Part shown: one piece after another, positions 1 through 7,319 of the stretch
How positions within the stretch are numbered: the stretch's first letter is position 1
Layout: the number at the start of each line of letters is the position of its first letter
Notes under the pieces: model-generated
What the model saw: only the letters and a program-made list of their open reading frames with translations
The model's database searches: none
Told to the model about the DNA's origin: nothing
Translations under genes and position numbers: made by a program
Assembly: GCA_026988735.1 (NCBI GenBank)
Contig: JALSKR010000143.1
Location: 1 to 15,047 of the forward strand
DNA: 15,047 nt
Source: Sulfurimonas sp.
GTDB lineage: Bacteria > Campylobacterota > Campylobacteria > Campylobacterales > Sulfurimonadaceae
Direction: 5' to 3'

Positions 1-428
1 ATTGTATTATCCCCGATGACACTCTTTGCACCTATATAAACATGTGCCAAAACTATACAGTTATCACCAATTACCGCACCATTTGCTATTTCAGATTTGG
101 GAGAAATTTTTGAATTTTTGCCAATTTGAGGTAAAGGAAGGCTATCATCCTCTACTGACGGTGCAAAATACTTTGACAGTGTTGCCATGGACCAGTAAGG
201 ATTTTTTGTAACGAATGCAATACTGGTAGAAGGTAACTGTGAAGCTAAATTTTTGGAAATAATTACGGCGGCAGCTTTTGTATTTTCTAAATCTTTGACA
301 TATTTTGAGTTGGACACAAAAGAGATTTCATTCTCTTTTGCATCTTTAAGAGTATTTATTCCTACAATTTCAATATCATTTTCTGAAATATCACACTCTA
401 AAATTGAAGCTATTTCACTCAGCTTCAT
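1..428 (-). CDS. lpxD: UDP-3-O-acylglucosamine N-acyltransferase LpxD, C-terminus cut by window edge
   Basis: LpxD adds the second 3-hydroxyacyl chain, from acyl-ACP, to UDP-3-O-acyl-glucosamine in lipid A synthesis in the cytoplasm. Only the first 142 codons are visible, of a family length of roughly 320. I translated the frame by hand: it begins MKLSEIASILEC and carries the N-terminal uridine-binding domain (about residues 1-100, including the 'NPYWSMATLSKYF' segment typical of LpxD). From about residue 105 it enters the left-handed beta-helix, with hexapeptide-like turns such as 'IGKNSKI', 'NGAVIGDNC' and 'IGAKSVIGDN'. The ATG at 428 lies 4 nt after the ilvH stop and has only a weak purine-rich ribosome site inside the end of ilvH, so it is probably coupled to ilvBH. 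The same order, ilvI-ilvH-lpxD, is known in Campylobacter jejuni. The identification is strong; the hexapeptide catalytic region lies outside the window. Confidence 0.92.
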   Translation of the reverse strand, partial: MKLSEIASILECDISENDIEIVGINTLKDAKENEISFVSNSKYVKDLENTKAAAVIISKNLASQLPSTSIAFVTKNPYWSMATLSKYFAPSVEDDSLPLPQIGKNSKISPKSEIANGAVIGDNCIVLAHVYIGAKSVIGDNT

Positions 429-432
429 CTTC

Positions 433-909
433 TTATCTCTCTAAAGCAACAGCGCCGCTTCTGACTATCTCTTTTGGATTGTATTTTTTAATCGCCTGAA
501 GATAGTGATCGACTCTTTTGGGTTCATCTGCAATCATTGTTATAATAACATCGTTCCCCACATTGACTATTTTTCCATTATAAGCGTTACAAATTGCACT
601 GATATCACTGATATTTTCAGTAATTGGAAACTTGACAAGAGCCATCTCTTTTTCAACCAAATCAGCATGTTCGTACACACGCAAAACTGGAATAAGTTTA
701 TGCAACTGCTTTGTAATCTGCTCAATCACACGAACAGAACCTGATGTAACAATCGTCAAACGAGAGTACTTGCTGTCTGGAATTGGTGCAACAGTTAAAG
801 ATGTAATGTTGTATCCGCGTCCGGAAAAAAGATCGGTAATTCGAGATAATACACTCGCTTCATTGACAACGATAACGGAAACTACTCTTCTTTCTGTATT
901 GTCAGTCAT
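433..909 (-). CDS. ilvH: Acetolactate (acetohydroxyacid) synthase, small regulatory subunit
   Basis: This is the regulatory subunit that activates the IlvB catalytic subunit and makes it sensitive to feedback inhibition by valine. At 158 residues it has the normal bacterial IlvH length. An N-terminal ACT domain spans about residues 8-80 (RRVVSVIVVNEASVLSRITDLF, shown here only for its opening: 'RRVVSVIVVNEASVLSRI'), including the conserved 'GRGYNITSLTV' segment that forms the effector-binding edge. A C-terminal ALS small-subunit domain follows at about residues 85-156. Its ATG overlaps the ilvB stop by 1 nt (TAATG), which is typical of translational coupling and equal-stoichiometry subunits. 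Family knowledge supports the valine inhibition; the sequence shows no unusual change in the ACT loop. Confidence 0.96.
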   Translation of the reverse strand: MTDNTERRVVSVIVVNEASVLSRITDLFSGRGYNITSLTVAPIPDSKYSRLTIVTSGSVRVIEQITKQLHKLIPVLRVYEHADLVEKEMALVKFPITENISDISAICNAYNGKIVNVGNDVIITMIADEPKRVDHYLQAIKKYNPKEIVRSGAVALER

Positions 910-2606
910 TATTTACTCTCCTTTTTCTCTAATAGCATCATATTAAACAGACTTCCACCCGATGGAACCATTGGCATAACATTTTCAAACCGTTCTACTT
1001 TTACATCTATAAATGCAACGATATTTCTCTCTACCGCCTCTTTTAAAGCTGCATCAAACTCTTCTTTTGTTGAAACTCTGTAGCCTATTCCACCAAAAGC
1101 TTCCGCAAGCTTTACAAAATCTGGCTGTACAGAAAGGTCTGTCTCGCTGTGACGCTTGTCATAAAAGAGTGTCTGCCACTGACGAACCATTCCTAAAAAG
1201 TTATTATTTAAAATAATATTAATAATCGGCAGCTTTTTTTCCACTGCTGTCATTAACTCCTGACAGTTCATTAAAATAGAACCGTCCCCTGTAAAGTTGA
1301 TACTTGTTTTTTCCGGTACGGCTGCTTTTACACCCATAGCGGCAGGAAAACCAAATCCCATTGTCCCAAGCCCGCCGGAGCTTATAAACTGACGAGGTCT
1401 CGTAAACGGATAGAATTGCGCAGCCCACATTTGATGCTGTCCGACATCTGTTGAAATATTTGCATCATCGCCAAGCAGTTCTCCTACGCGTTTTACAACC
1501 CACTGTGGCTTAAGATTTTCAGTATCTTCATGGAAAGTAAGCGGATGCAGCTCTGCGAAGTTTTCGATTGTTTCTCGCCATGGTTCATATTTGCTGCTGT
1601 CTACAAGTGAAGTCAGCTTTAACATCTCCGTAACAACATTTTTTACATCGCCAACAATAGGATAGTTCGCATTCACAAGCTTAGATATACTTGCAGGATC
1701 AATATCTACATGTATAACAGCAGCATTTTTAGCAAATTCACTCAGTTTTCCAGTAACACGGTCATCAAACCTTGCACCAAGAGCAATCACTAAATCTGTT
1801 TCACTCATTGCCATATTTGCCGCATACGAACCGTGCATCCCGAGCATACCTATAAGTAAATCATCATCATATGAAAGTGTACCACGAGCCATAAAAGTCT
1901 CAACTGCGGGAATACCTGTAGTATGAACAAGTTCTCTTACTTCATAGGCTGCATTAGAATTAATAATACCACCACCAAGATAAAATAACGGGCGTTTTGC
2001 ATGAGCTATCGCTTCCATCGCTTTTTTGATTTGGCGAGGATTTCCTTTTACATGTGGTTTATATGTCTCTAAATCAAGCGCCACATCATAATTAAACTCT
2101 GCAATCTGTGCTGTAACATCTTTTGGAATATCTACATGTACAGGACCTGGTCTACCTGTTCTTGCTATATAAAATGCTTCTTTAAGAATACGCGGTAGAT
2201 CTTTTGCATCGGTTACAAGATAATTGTGTTTCGTACAAGAACGACTAATTCCAACTGCATCAATTTCCTGGAATGCATCTGTTCCGATAAGACTCATAGG
2301 CACTTGTCCTGATATAACAACTAAGGGAATAGAATCCATATAAGCATCTGCCAAACCTGTTACTGCATTTGTAAACCCAGGTCCACTTGTTATCATAGAT
2401 ACCCCGACTTTTCCGCTAGCTTTGGAATAACCCTCCGCAGCATGGACTGCTGCCTGCTCGTGACGAGTTAATATATGTTGAAATTTATCTTGTTTGTAGA
2501 TTTCGTCATAGACATTCATAATTGCTCCACCAGGATAGCCAAAAACTGTATCTACCCCTTCTGCAATTAAAGCTTCAATGACCATCTGTGCGCCACTAAT
2601 TTGCAT
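909..2606 (-). CDS. ilvB: Acetolactate (acetohydroxyacid) synthase, large catalytic subunit
   Basis: This thiamine diphosphate enzyme condenses two pyruvates to 2-acetolactate, or pyruvate with 2-oxobutyrate to 2-aceto-2-hydroxybutyrate, the first common step of valine/leucine and isoleucine synthesis. The 565 residues are full length. The N-terminal PYR domain has 'GYPGGAIMNVYDE' (23-35) and the cofactor-activating glutamate in 'TRHEQAA' (E50). A central FAD-binding domain covers about 190-350. The C-terminal PP domain has the thiamine diphosphate motif starting 'GDGSILMN' (440-447) and closing with 'NNNF' (467-470). 'MVRQWQ' (473-478) carries the tryptophan linked to herbicide sensitivity in this family. 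The ATG at 2606 is preceded by AGGAG (complement of 2614-2618) with a 7-nt spacer. It is the first gene of the ilvB-ilvH-lpxD transcript. The symbol ilvI would be equally acceptable. Confidence 0.97.
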   Translation of the reverse strand: MQISGAQMVIEALIAEGVDTVFGYPGGAIMNVYDEIYKQDKFQHILTRHEQAAVHAAEGYSKASGKVGVSMITSGPGFTNAVTGLADAYMDSIPLVVISGQVPMSLIGTDAFQEIDAVGISRSCTKHNYLVTDAKDLPRILKEAFYIARTGRPGPVHVDIPKDVTAQIAEFNYDVALDLETYKPHVKGNPRQIKKAMEAIAHAKRPLFYLGGGIINSNAAYEVRELVHTTGIPAVETFMARGTLSYDDDLLIGMLGMHGSYAANMAMSETDLVIALGARFDDRVTGKLSEFAKNAAVIHVDIDPASISKLVNANYPIVGDVKNVVTEMLKLTSLVDSSKYEPWRETIENFAELHPLTFHEDTENLKPQWVVKRVGELLGDDANISTDVGQHQMWAAQFYPFTRPRQFISSGGLGTMGFGFPAAMGVKAAVPEKTSINFTGDGSILMNCQELMTAVEKKLPIINIILNNNFLGMVRQWQTLFYDKRHSETDLSVQPDFVKLAEAFGGIGYRVSTKEEFDAALKEAVERNIVAFIDVKVERFENVMPMVPSGGSLFNMMLLEKKESK

Positions 2607-2648
2607 GAAAAGTCTCCTCTGTATAATATATATTTTTAAAAATTCGCT

Positions 2649-2674
2649 AATTATACTTCAGGAGAGCTATAATT
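2649..2674 (-). promoter_or_regulatory. Putative promoter of ilvB-ilvH-lpxD, -10 element inside an inverted repeat
   Basis: On the minus strand a perfect TATAAT -10 lies at 2650-2655, about 44 nt upstream of the ilvB start. I see no good -35 at 16-18 nt, which is common for Campylobacterota sigma70 promoters. The -10 sits in one arm (2649-2655) of an inverted repeat, AATTATA and TATAATT, whose second arm is 2668-2674 with a 12-nt spacer. The second arm therefore carries a TATAAT on the plus strand. No open frame rich in branched-chain residues lies between here and ilvB, so a leader-peptide attenuator is not supported. Confidence 0.5.
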
Positions 2675-2686
2675 GAGGTTAAAGCA

Positions 2687-4813
2687 TTAATCTAAAATTG
2701 ATTTTACAATCATTGAAGGCCTCCACATAGAGAGCGAGCCTTTTTTTAAGTGTTCAATATCGAGCTTGGTATCTTTGTATCTTTTTTTAAATATCTCAAA
2801 CAATATTTCTATCTGATCATCAATACCAAAATTTAAAATATAATTTTTAATACCGTTTTCTATCTCTTTGCGATCTCTTTTTTCTCTTATAGCTGTTTCA
2901 AGTTGATTTATATAAGTCCAGGCAAATATCGTTGCCAAAGCTGTGGTTTTTGAACTAATATCAAAATATTTTTTTAAAATATTTTTTACTCCTTCCACAT
3001 CTCCGACAGCGGCAAAACTATTTGCTTTTAGCAAATCAGTATCCCACTCTTTTTGTAATTTCTCGCCTGCTTTTGTCTCCTGCAGTTCTTCATATGCTGC
3101 CATCATATTATATGCCGTTTGATAATCCTCTTTCTCTACAGCATCATAAAATTTCTGCTTGTTTTGTATATCTTTTAACATAAGCTCAACTTCATCTTTA
3201 AAATCTGTAAAAGTACTCAGCAGGTTCATCAGTTTCATAGCAGCTATGTTTTCACCTTCATATACTAATTTTTGGATTTTCATATAAATATTATCGGCAT
3301 ATTTTATCATCGAGTCATATTCTGGAAACTCCTTTAAAAAAGGATTCTGTTGAACAAGTGCCGATGCCAGTTTAAAATCTTTTTTGCCAAGAGCAGTTCT
3401 AAATCTTTTATAAATAGCACCTTTTGTTAAGACATCCTGAATAAAAGTTGTTTTGTTACTAATACCTCTGTAGGGAGCCAAAATTTCTTTGGCACGTTCC
3501 ATCTGGTTTGGCTGCAAAGCATATTTCAATGCCTGAAAAAGATCTTTTTTCCATTTCTCTTCTAAAAGTTTATATATTTTTGATTCTTTATAGACTGGAT
3601 AACGGTTCGCCAAACTATATGCTAATGCCAATTTTCCACTTTTAGCAAGTTGCACAAACTTATCATATTCAGCATAATCATTAATTAGTTTTTGTATAAT
3701 CCTGTTTTTACTTGGTATTTTCATAAAGTTTTTCAGCATCAAAAGAGCTTTCTCTTTTTTCCCATTCTGAAAAGCTTTTTTTGCCTTTTGTAATGTATTT
3801 TCCCATAAATTCGAAACCAGATGATATATATCTGTATAACGTAAAATAGGATTTTTCTTTACCTCTTCTTCTATTGCATCTATATCCTGATTCATTAAAA
3901 GTGTTTTTAAGGTATCAACCTTTTCAAAAATATCATAATACATCAAAAAGCCGTCTTGTGTACCAACTATAAGATGATTATGTTCATCATCAAAAGCCAA
4001 ACTGGTAATTGGTGAAGTAATTTTTATGAACTTAGGTGCTATTAGCTCATATTTATTTAAGTCATATACCAAAATATATCCTAATTTCGTACTCAAAAAC
4101 AGAAATTTATCATCACTGCTGATTACAAGCTGGGTAACATCATCATGAATACCTTCTAATCTTTGAATCACTTTGCCACTGTATATGTTCCAGATAATCG
4201 CTTTTGAATTTTTATCAATACTCACCAGTTTGTTTCTGCCAAAAAATTTCAACTTCATAACTGGTGCAGAGTGGGCTTTTAACTTCTCTTTAGGCGTCAT
4301 TGTTACAAGATTAAACAGTGTTATTTTTCTGTCATAACTTGCTATTGCCACCCAGTTTCCATTTTTTGAGCAAGAGACATCATTAATTGTATCTGCATGA
4401 TGGGGAAGTGTAAATACAATCTTTCCGCTTTTGACATCCAGTGCAAAAGTTTTGCCGTCTTCTCCACAGGAAAACATATATCTTGACAAAGGATCTATCC
4501 CGACACAGGAAACTTCACCCTGATGTCGCGATACTCTTGCAATAGCTTTTTTGGTTTGGGCGTTATAGAGCCTTGATTCTTTTGCATCGGCTGACAATGT
4601 TGCAAAATAATTGCCATCATCACTATAGGCAACTACACTATTTTTATAATACTTATGTTCAATATTAACTTTAAATCCGGTTTGCACTTTTAGGCTGTCT
4701 TTATCGTAAAATCTTACAGTGGTTTTAGAATCAATAACAACAAGTCGTTTATCTTTTAAAATCTTTATTAAAATTACAGGATTAACAATACTTTGACTTT
4801 TGACGGTTTTCAT
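2687..4813 (-). CDS. Large WD40-propeller protein with C-terminal helical repeats, function unknown
   Basis: The 708-residue protein has no signal peptide or clear membrane segment, so it is probably cytoplasmic. Residues about 12-295 read as one WD40-type propeller with roughly seven degenerate blades, for example 'DGKTFALDVKSGK', 'DRKITLFNLVT', 'NSKAIIWNIYSGK' and 'GYILVYDLNKYE'. Residues about 300-690 are helical and charged. There a unit recurs with its pattern W-x3-L-x-K-A … AK-x-IL-x2-Y-x2-IS-x-KT beginning at W337, W421, about position 506 (degenerate, no Trp) and W590. That is a spacing of 84-85 residues, with helical hairpins of the 'FRTALGKKDFKLASALV' type between units. This architecture suggests a scaffold or protein-protein interaction platform, but I do not recognise the family or a partner. 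The ATG at 4813 follows the ilvA stop by 2 nt, so it is co-transcribed with ilvA. It ends 80 nt before the ilvB start codon. A role in amino acid metabolism is not implied by its domains. Confidence 0.85.
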   Translation of the reverse strand: MKTVKSQSIVNPVILIKILKDKRLVVIDSKTTVRFYDKDSLKVQTGFKVNIEHKYYKNSVVAYSDDGNYFATLSADAKESRLYNAQTKKAIARVSRHQGEVSCVGIDPLSRYMFSCGEDGKTFALDVKSGKIVFTLPHHADTINDVSCSKNGNWVAIASYDRKITLFNLVTMTPKEKLKAHSAPVMKLKFFGRNKLVSIDKNSKAIIWNIYSGKVIQRLEGIHDDVTQLVISSDDKFLFLSTKLGYILVYDLNKYELIAPKFIKITSPITSLAFDDEHNHLIVGTQDGFLMYYDIFEKVDTLKTLLMNQDIDAIEEEVKKNPILRYTDIYHLVSNLWENTLQKAKKAFQNGKKEKALLMLKNFMKIPSKNRIIQKLINDYAEYDKFVQLAKSGKLALAYSLANRYPVYKESKIYKLLEEKWKKDLFQALKYALQPNQMERAKEILAPYRGISNKTTFIQDVLTKGAIYKRFRTALGKKDFKLASALVQQNPFLKEFPEYDSMIKYADNIYMKIQKLVYEGENIAAMKLMNLLSTFTDFKDEVELMLKDIQNKQKFYDAVEKEDYQTAYNMMAAYEELQETKAGEKLQKEWDTDLLKANSFAAVGDVEGVKNILKKYFDISSKTTALATIFAWTYINQLETAIREKRDRKEIENGIKNYILNFGIDDQIEILFEIFKKRYKDTKLDIEHLKKGSLSMWRPSMIVKSILD

Positions 4814-4815
4814 TT

Positions 4816-6018
4816 TCAGTCTCTCAAATAACCCTCTTTTACAAGAGCCTCTTTAATTTCTTTTTGGTGCTGTTTCCCTTTTGTCTCCATATGCACAGTC
4901 ACATTCGCATCTCCGTAATCCAGCGATATGGACGTTCTGTCATAAGAAATATGTACAATATTTGCATTGAGTTCCTGAAGTATTTGGGTGAAACGCATTA
5001 AAGAGCCTGGTTTATCAACCAATGTGACGGTAAGTTTCATTTTGCGGTGAGACTTCAAAAGACCTTTTTCTATAATGACAGAAAGGAGTGTAACATCCAT
5101 ATTTCCGCCACTGAGCACTACTGCAACATTTTTGTCTTTAAGATAATCCAGTTTATGATGCAATAATGCGGCAACACCGACAGCCCCTGCCCCTTCTACA
5201 ACAAGTTTTTGTTTTTCAAGTAAAAATAAAATAGCGCTTGCTATCTCTTCATCATCTACACTGATCATTTCATCTACACATTCCAAAACATGCCCAAGTG
5301 TAACAGATGAAGTATCCCGCACTGCTATACCGTCAGCTATAGTTCTGACACTTGTAGAGTCAACAGCTCTTTTTAAATCAAAAGAGTTTTTAAATGCCGG
5401 AGCTCCTTTGGCACTTACACCGATTACTTTTATTGCTGGATTGACAGCTTTAATGGCACTGGCCATACCTGCTATAAGTCCACCGCCGCCAACAGGAACA
5501 AGTACCGCGTCAAGTTCTTCACATTTATCCAAAATTTCTAAAGCAACAGTACCCTGACCTGCCATTACCTCTTCATCTTCAAAAGGATGTACAAATGTCA
5601 AATGATTTTTTTGGCCGTATTCTTTTGCATAGGCGTAGGCTTCATCATAATTTGTACCGGCAAGTATTACCTCTGCGCCGAAGTGTTTTACCCCGTCTAT
5701 TTTTGTAAGCGGTGTTGATTCCGGCATTACTATCACTGCTTTTGTATTAAAAGCAGCAGCCGAATAGGCAACGCCCTGTGCATGGTTTCCGGCACTGGCT
5801 GCAACAACACCGCACTCTCTTTGTTGTGGTGTTAACGTAGCTATTTTATTATATGCACCACGCAACTTAAAGGCACCTGTAATTTGCAGGTTCTCTTTTT
5901 TCAAGTATACCTTGCATCCGGCAATTTCACTCAGGTATGGAGCATAAGAAAAAGGAGTATTGACTACTACCTCTGATATACGTTTGTGTGCTTCTTTTAT
6001 TTTTTGTAAAGGTATCAA
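4816..6018 (-). CDS. ilvA: Threonine dehydratase (threonine ammonia-lyase), single-ACT form
   Basis: This enzyme uses pyridoxal phosphate to deaminate threonine to 2-oxobutyrate, the entry to isoleucine synthesis; the product feeds IlvBH encoded downstream. The catalytic domain (about 1-320) has the Schiff-base lysine in 'TGAFKLRGA' (K51), the 'SAGNHAQGVAY' segment (75-85), the glycine-rich phosphate loop 'VGGGGLIAGM' (176-185) and 'SGGN' (303-306). A single ACT domain follows at about 329-400. The 400-residue length matches the medium form rather than the roughly 510-residue Escherichia coli IlvA with two ACT-like units. So allosteric control by isoleucine is probable but not certain, and a TdcB-like label is possible. 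The start is a TTG at 6018, 3 nt after the upstream stop, with only a weak AGG ribosome site. No in-frame ATG lies near, and the following residues match the usual family N-terminus. Confidence 0.95.
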   Translation of the reverse strand: MIPLQKIKEAHKRISEVVVNTPFSYAPYLSEIAGCKVYLKKENLQITGAFKLRGAYNKIATLTPQQRECGVVAASAGNHAQGVAYSAAAFNTKAVIVMPESTPLTKIDGVKHFGAEVILAGTNYDEAYAYAKEYGQKNHLTFVHPFEDEEVMAGQGTVALEILDKCEELDAVLVPVGGGGLIAGMASAIKAVNPAIKVIGVSAKGAPAFKNSFDLKRAVDSTSVRTIADGIAVRDTSSVTLGHVLECVDEMISVDDEEIASAILFLLEKQKLVVEGAGAVGVAALLHHKLDYLKDKNVAVVLSGGNMDVTLLSVIIEKGLLKSHRKMKLTVTLVDKPGSLMRFTQILQELNANIVHISYDRTSISLDYGDANVTVHMETKGKQHQKEIKEALVKEGYLRD

Positions 6019-6021
6019 AGA

Positions 6022-6453
6022 TTAGGCCTGTAGATTTCGATGATCAACCATAGTACACTGGTTTTGTACAACTTTCATCCCGGCATCCTGTGCTTTTTTT
6101 GCAGCTTCATTATTTACGATGCCCTTTTGTGCCCAAAACACTTTTACATCACCACGTTTTATACAGGCATCTGCAATAGCATCAAGTGCTGCGGGTTTTC
6201 TGAAAATATCTACCATATCAATTTTAAAAGGAATTTCTTCTAAAGATTTATAAACTTTTTCACCTAAAATAGTGTCACCTTTCGGATAAACCGGTACTAT
6301 TTTATACCCTTGAGCCTGAAGGTATTTGGCAACTCTATGACTGTCTTTACTCTCATCAGGAGAAAGCCCCAAAACAGCAATAGTCTTCACGCTCTCAAAA
6401 ATCTCTTTTACTTCATCCATATTTGAATTAACTGTAGGAAATTCACACTCCAT
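6022..6453 (-). CDS. CoA-binding domain protein (YccU-like Rossmann protein)
   Basis: This small soluble protein of the CoA_binding_2 family has no established reaction. From the chosen start it is 143 residues. The Rossmann nucleotide-binding segment 'IAVLGLSPDESKDSHRVAKY' lies at about 25-44, followed by 'GYKIVPVYP', 'DMVDIFRKP', 'FWAQKGIVNNEA' and a C-terminal 'NQCTMVDH', the order seen in YccU-type proteins. Two in-frame ATGs lie close together, at 6459 and 6453. The downstream one is preferred because AAGGA (complement of 6459-6463) then sits 5 nt away, whereas from 6459 it would overlap the start. It is the first gene of the transcript with ilvA and the WD40 protein. The linkage to ilvA hints at a role in CoA or keto-acid metabolism, but this is inference. 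Confidence 0.85.
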   Translation of the reverse strand: MECEFPTVNSNMDEVKEIFESVKTIAVLGLSPDESKDSHRVAKYLQAQGYKIVPVYPKGDTILGEKVYKSLEEIPFKIDMVDIFRKPAALDAIADACIKRGDVKVFWAQKGIVNNEAAKKAQDAGMKVVQNQCTMVDHRNLQA

Positions 6454-6534
6454 CCTCATCCTTTTTTATATTTTGTCAAAAAAAATACTGCACAACACAT
6501 TCTCATTCACATAGTAAATGCTTTTTGTAAAAAG

Positions 6535-6563
6535 ATTATATCGAAAAACTATAAAGTTGTGAA
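6535..6563 (-). promoter_or_regulatory. Near-consensus sigma70 promoter of the CoA-binding protein/ilvA/WD40 operon
   Basis: On the minus strand the -35 element TTCACA (6558-6563, 5 of 6 matches to TTGACA) is followed by a 17-nt spacer and a perfect TATAAT (6535-6540). Predicted transcription would begin near 6528, giving an untranslated leader of about 75 nt before the CoA-binding protein start. The match is unusually complete for Campylobacterota, where -35 elements are mostly poor. It marks 6602-6460 (143 nt) as a genuine break between the secretion operon and the ilvA operon. Confidence 0.65.
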
Positions 6564-6573
6564 TTAAGTTCGT

Positions 6574-6591
6574 ACTCCAGGTTATTGGAGT
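6574..6591 (-). terminator. Weak stem-loop between secretion operon and ilvA operon
   Basis: ACTCCA and TGGAGT form a 6-bp stem with a 6-nt loop, beginning 12 nt after the stop of the DUF1624-type gene. On the minus strand no T-run follows it, so it is a poor intrinsic terminator for the upstream operon. On the plus strand it is followed by a short TTT. It may only be a chance dyad, but it is the sole hairpin I see in the gap. Confidence 0.25.
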
Positions 6592-6602
6592 TTTGCTACT
6601 TC

Positions 6603-7319
6603 TTATGTCAAAATTTCATGCATACTAAAAACTGTCCCAAAAAGAATTGGTTGATGAAGCATATAAATCAGCAGTGAATGTTTTCCCAAAAAAGCTACTT
6701 TTTTCGTAAAAGAATTTTGTACTGTGTTAAAAATGAACAGTTTTTTGTAGCCAATAAAAATGCCAACAAGAACAACACCAAACCACGGAGTAAAAGGAAC
6801 TAAATCTTCTGAATGCTTTGGCAGGTGCAGTGGTATTTGAAGTATATTATAGAGCCAGTGCATATGAACAGTGTTCTCATAACTCAATACTATAATCATA
6901 ATCCCTGCAACCAAAGCAATTTTTGGAAACTTTACAAATGCAAGCGCAAAAAGAGAAGCAAATGCAATAAAATGCAAGATACCAAAATAGATAAAACTGT
7001 GAGGAAAAGTCACATAACTAGCTGCAGAGACAAGCATAGCATTTGCAAGAATAAGAAAAAATCTTTTCAAATCTTTTGCAAAGTTGTAACCACTTTCATT
7101 GACCAGGTATAATGACACTCCGACACATAACAGAAACAGACTTACTATGACATAACGGAAATAGTGCCAAAAAGCTCCATGATAGATATTTATATCTATA
7201 AAATGGAAATTATTCAAATCGAAACAAAAATGAAAAACAACCATTAGTACAATAGCAATTCCACGGATAAAATCCAAATCAAAATAACGGGTTTGGAGCT
7301 TAGACATTTCAGTACTCAT
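6603..7319 (-). CDS. Multi-pass membrane protein, DUF1624/HGSNAT acetyltransferase-like
   Basis: The 238-residue integral inner-membrane protein has about seven predicted helices (roughly 18-35, 52-73, 87-104, 109-128, 133-147, 178-197 and 215-234). The opening 'RYFDLDFIRGIAIVLMVVFH' with conserved Asp, Arg and His (H30), 'FGILHFIAF', and the closing 'GKHSLLIYMLHQPILFG' fit the bacterial DUF1624 family, related to heparan-alpha-glucosaminide N-acetyltransferase. That family moves acetyl groups across the membrane onto sugars, but the substrate of bacterial members is mostly unknown. The ATG at 7319 is supported by AAGGG 6-7 nt upstream, inside the end of the gspJ-like gene, which it overlaps by 11 nt. 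A later in-frame ATG at 7307 has no good ribosome site. It is the last gene of the secretion operon; a role in secretion is unproven. Confidence 0.78.
   Translation of the reverse strand: MSTEMSKLQTRYFDLDFIRGIAIVLMVVFHFCFDLNNFHFIDINIYHGAFWHYFRYVIVSLFLLCVGVSLYLVNESGYNFAKDLKRFFLILANAMLVSAASYVTFPHSFIYFGILHFIAFASLFALAFVKFPKIALVAGIMIIVLSYENTVHMHWLYNILQIPLHLPKHSEDLVPFTPWFGVVLVGIFIGYKKLFIFNTVQNSFTKKVAFLGKHSLLIYMLHQPILFGTVFSMHEILT

Noticed and set aside
632..946. 104-codon open frame on the plus strand across ilvH and the end of ilvB
   Set aside because: It is an antisense shadow of two well-identified genes, with no recognisable motif.
1219..1428. 69-codon minus-strand frame inside ilvB
   Set aside because: It is an alternate frame of the thiamine diphosphate-binding region of ilvB, with no independent support.
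2632..2643. Perfect palindrome ATTTTTAAAAAT in the ilvB leader
   Set aside because: It is an A/T-only dyad without a loop and lies near the predicted start of transcription. It cannot form a stable terminator and is expected by chance at this base composition.
6474..6479. TTGACA on the minus strand just upstream of the CoA-binding protein gene
   Set aside because: A -10 at the right distance would fall inside the coding region, so it is not a usable -35.
6456..6506. A 16-codon minus-strand frame (MRMCCAVFFLTKYKKG) in the leader of the CoA-binding protein/ilvA operon, whose stop overlaps the ATG at 6459
   Set aside because: It lacks a ribosome site and has no run of isoleucine, leucine or valine codons, and no competing hairpins follow it, so it does not look like an attenuator peptide.
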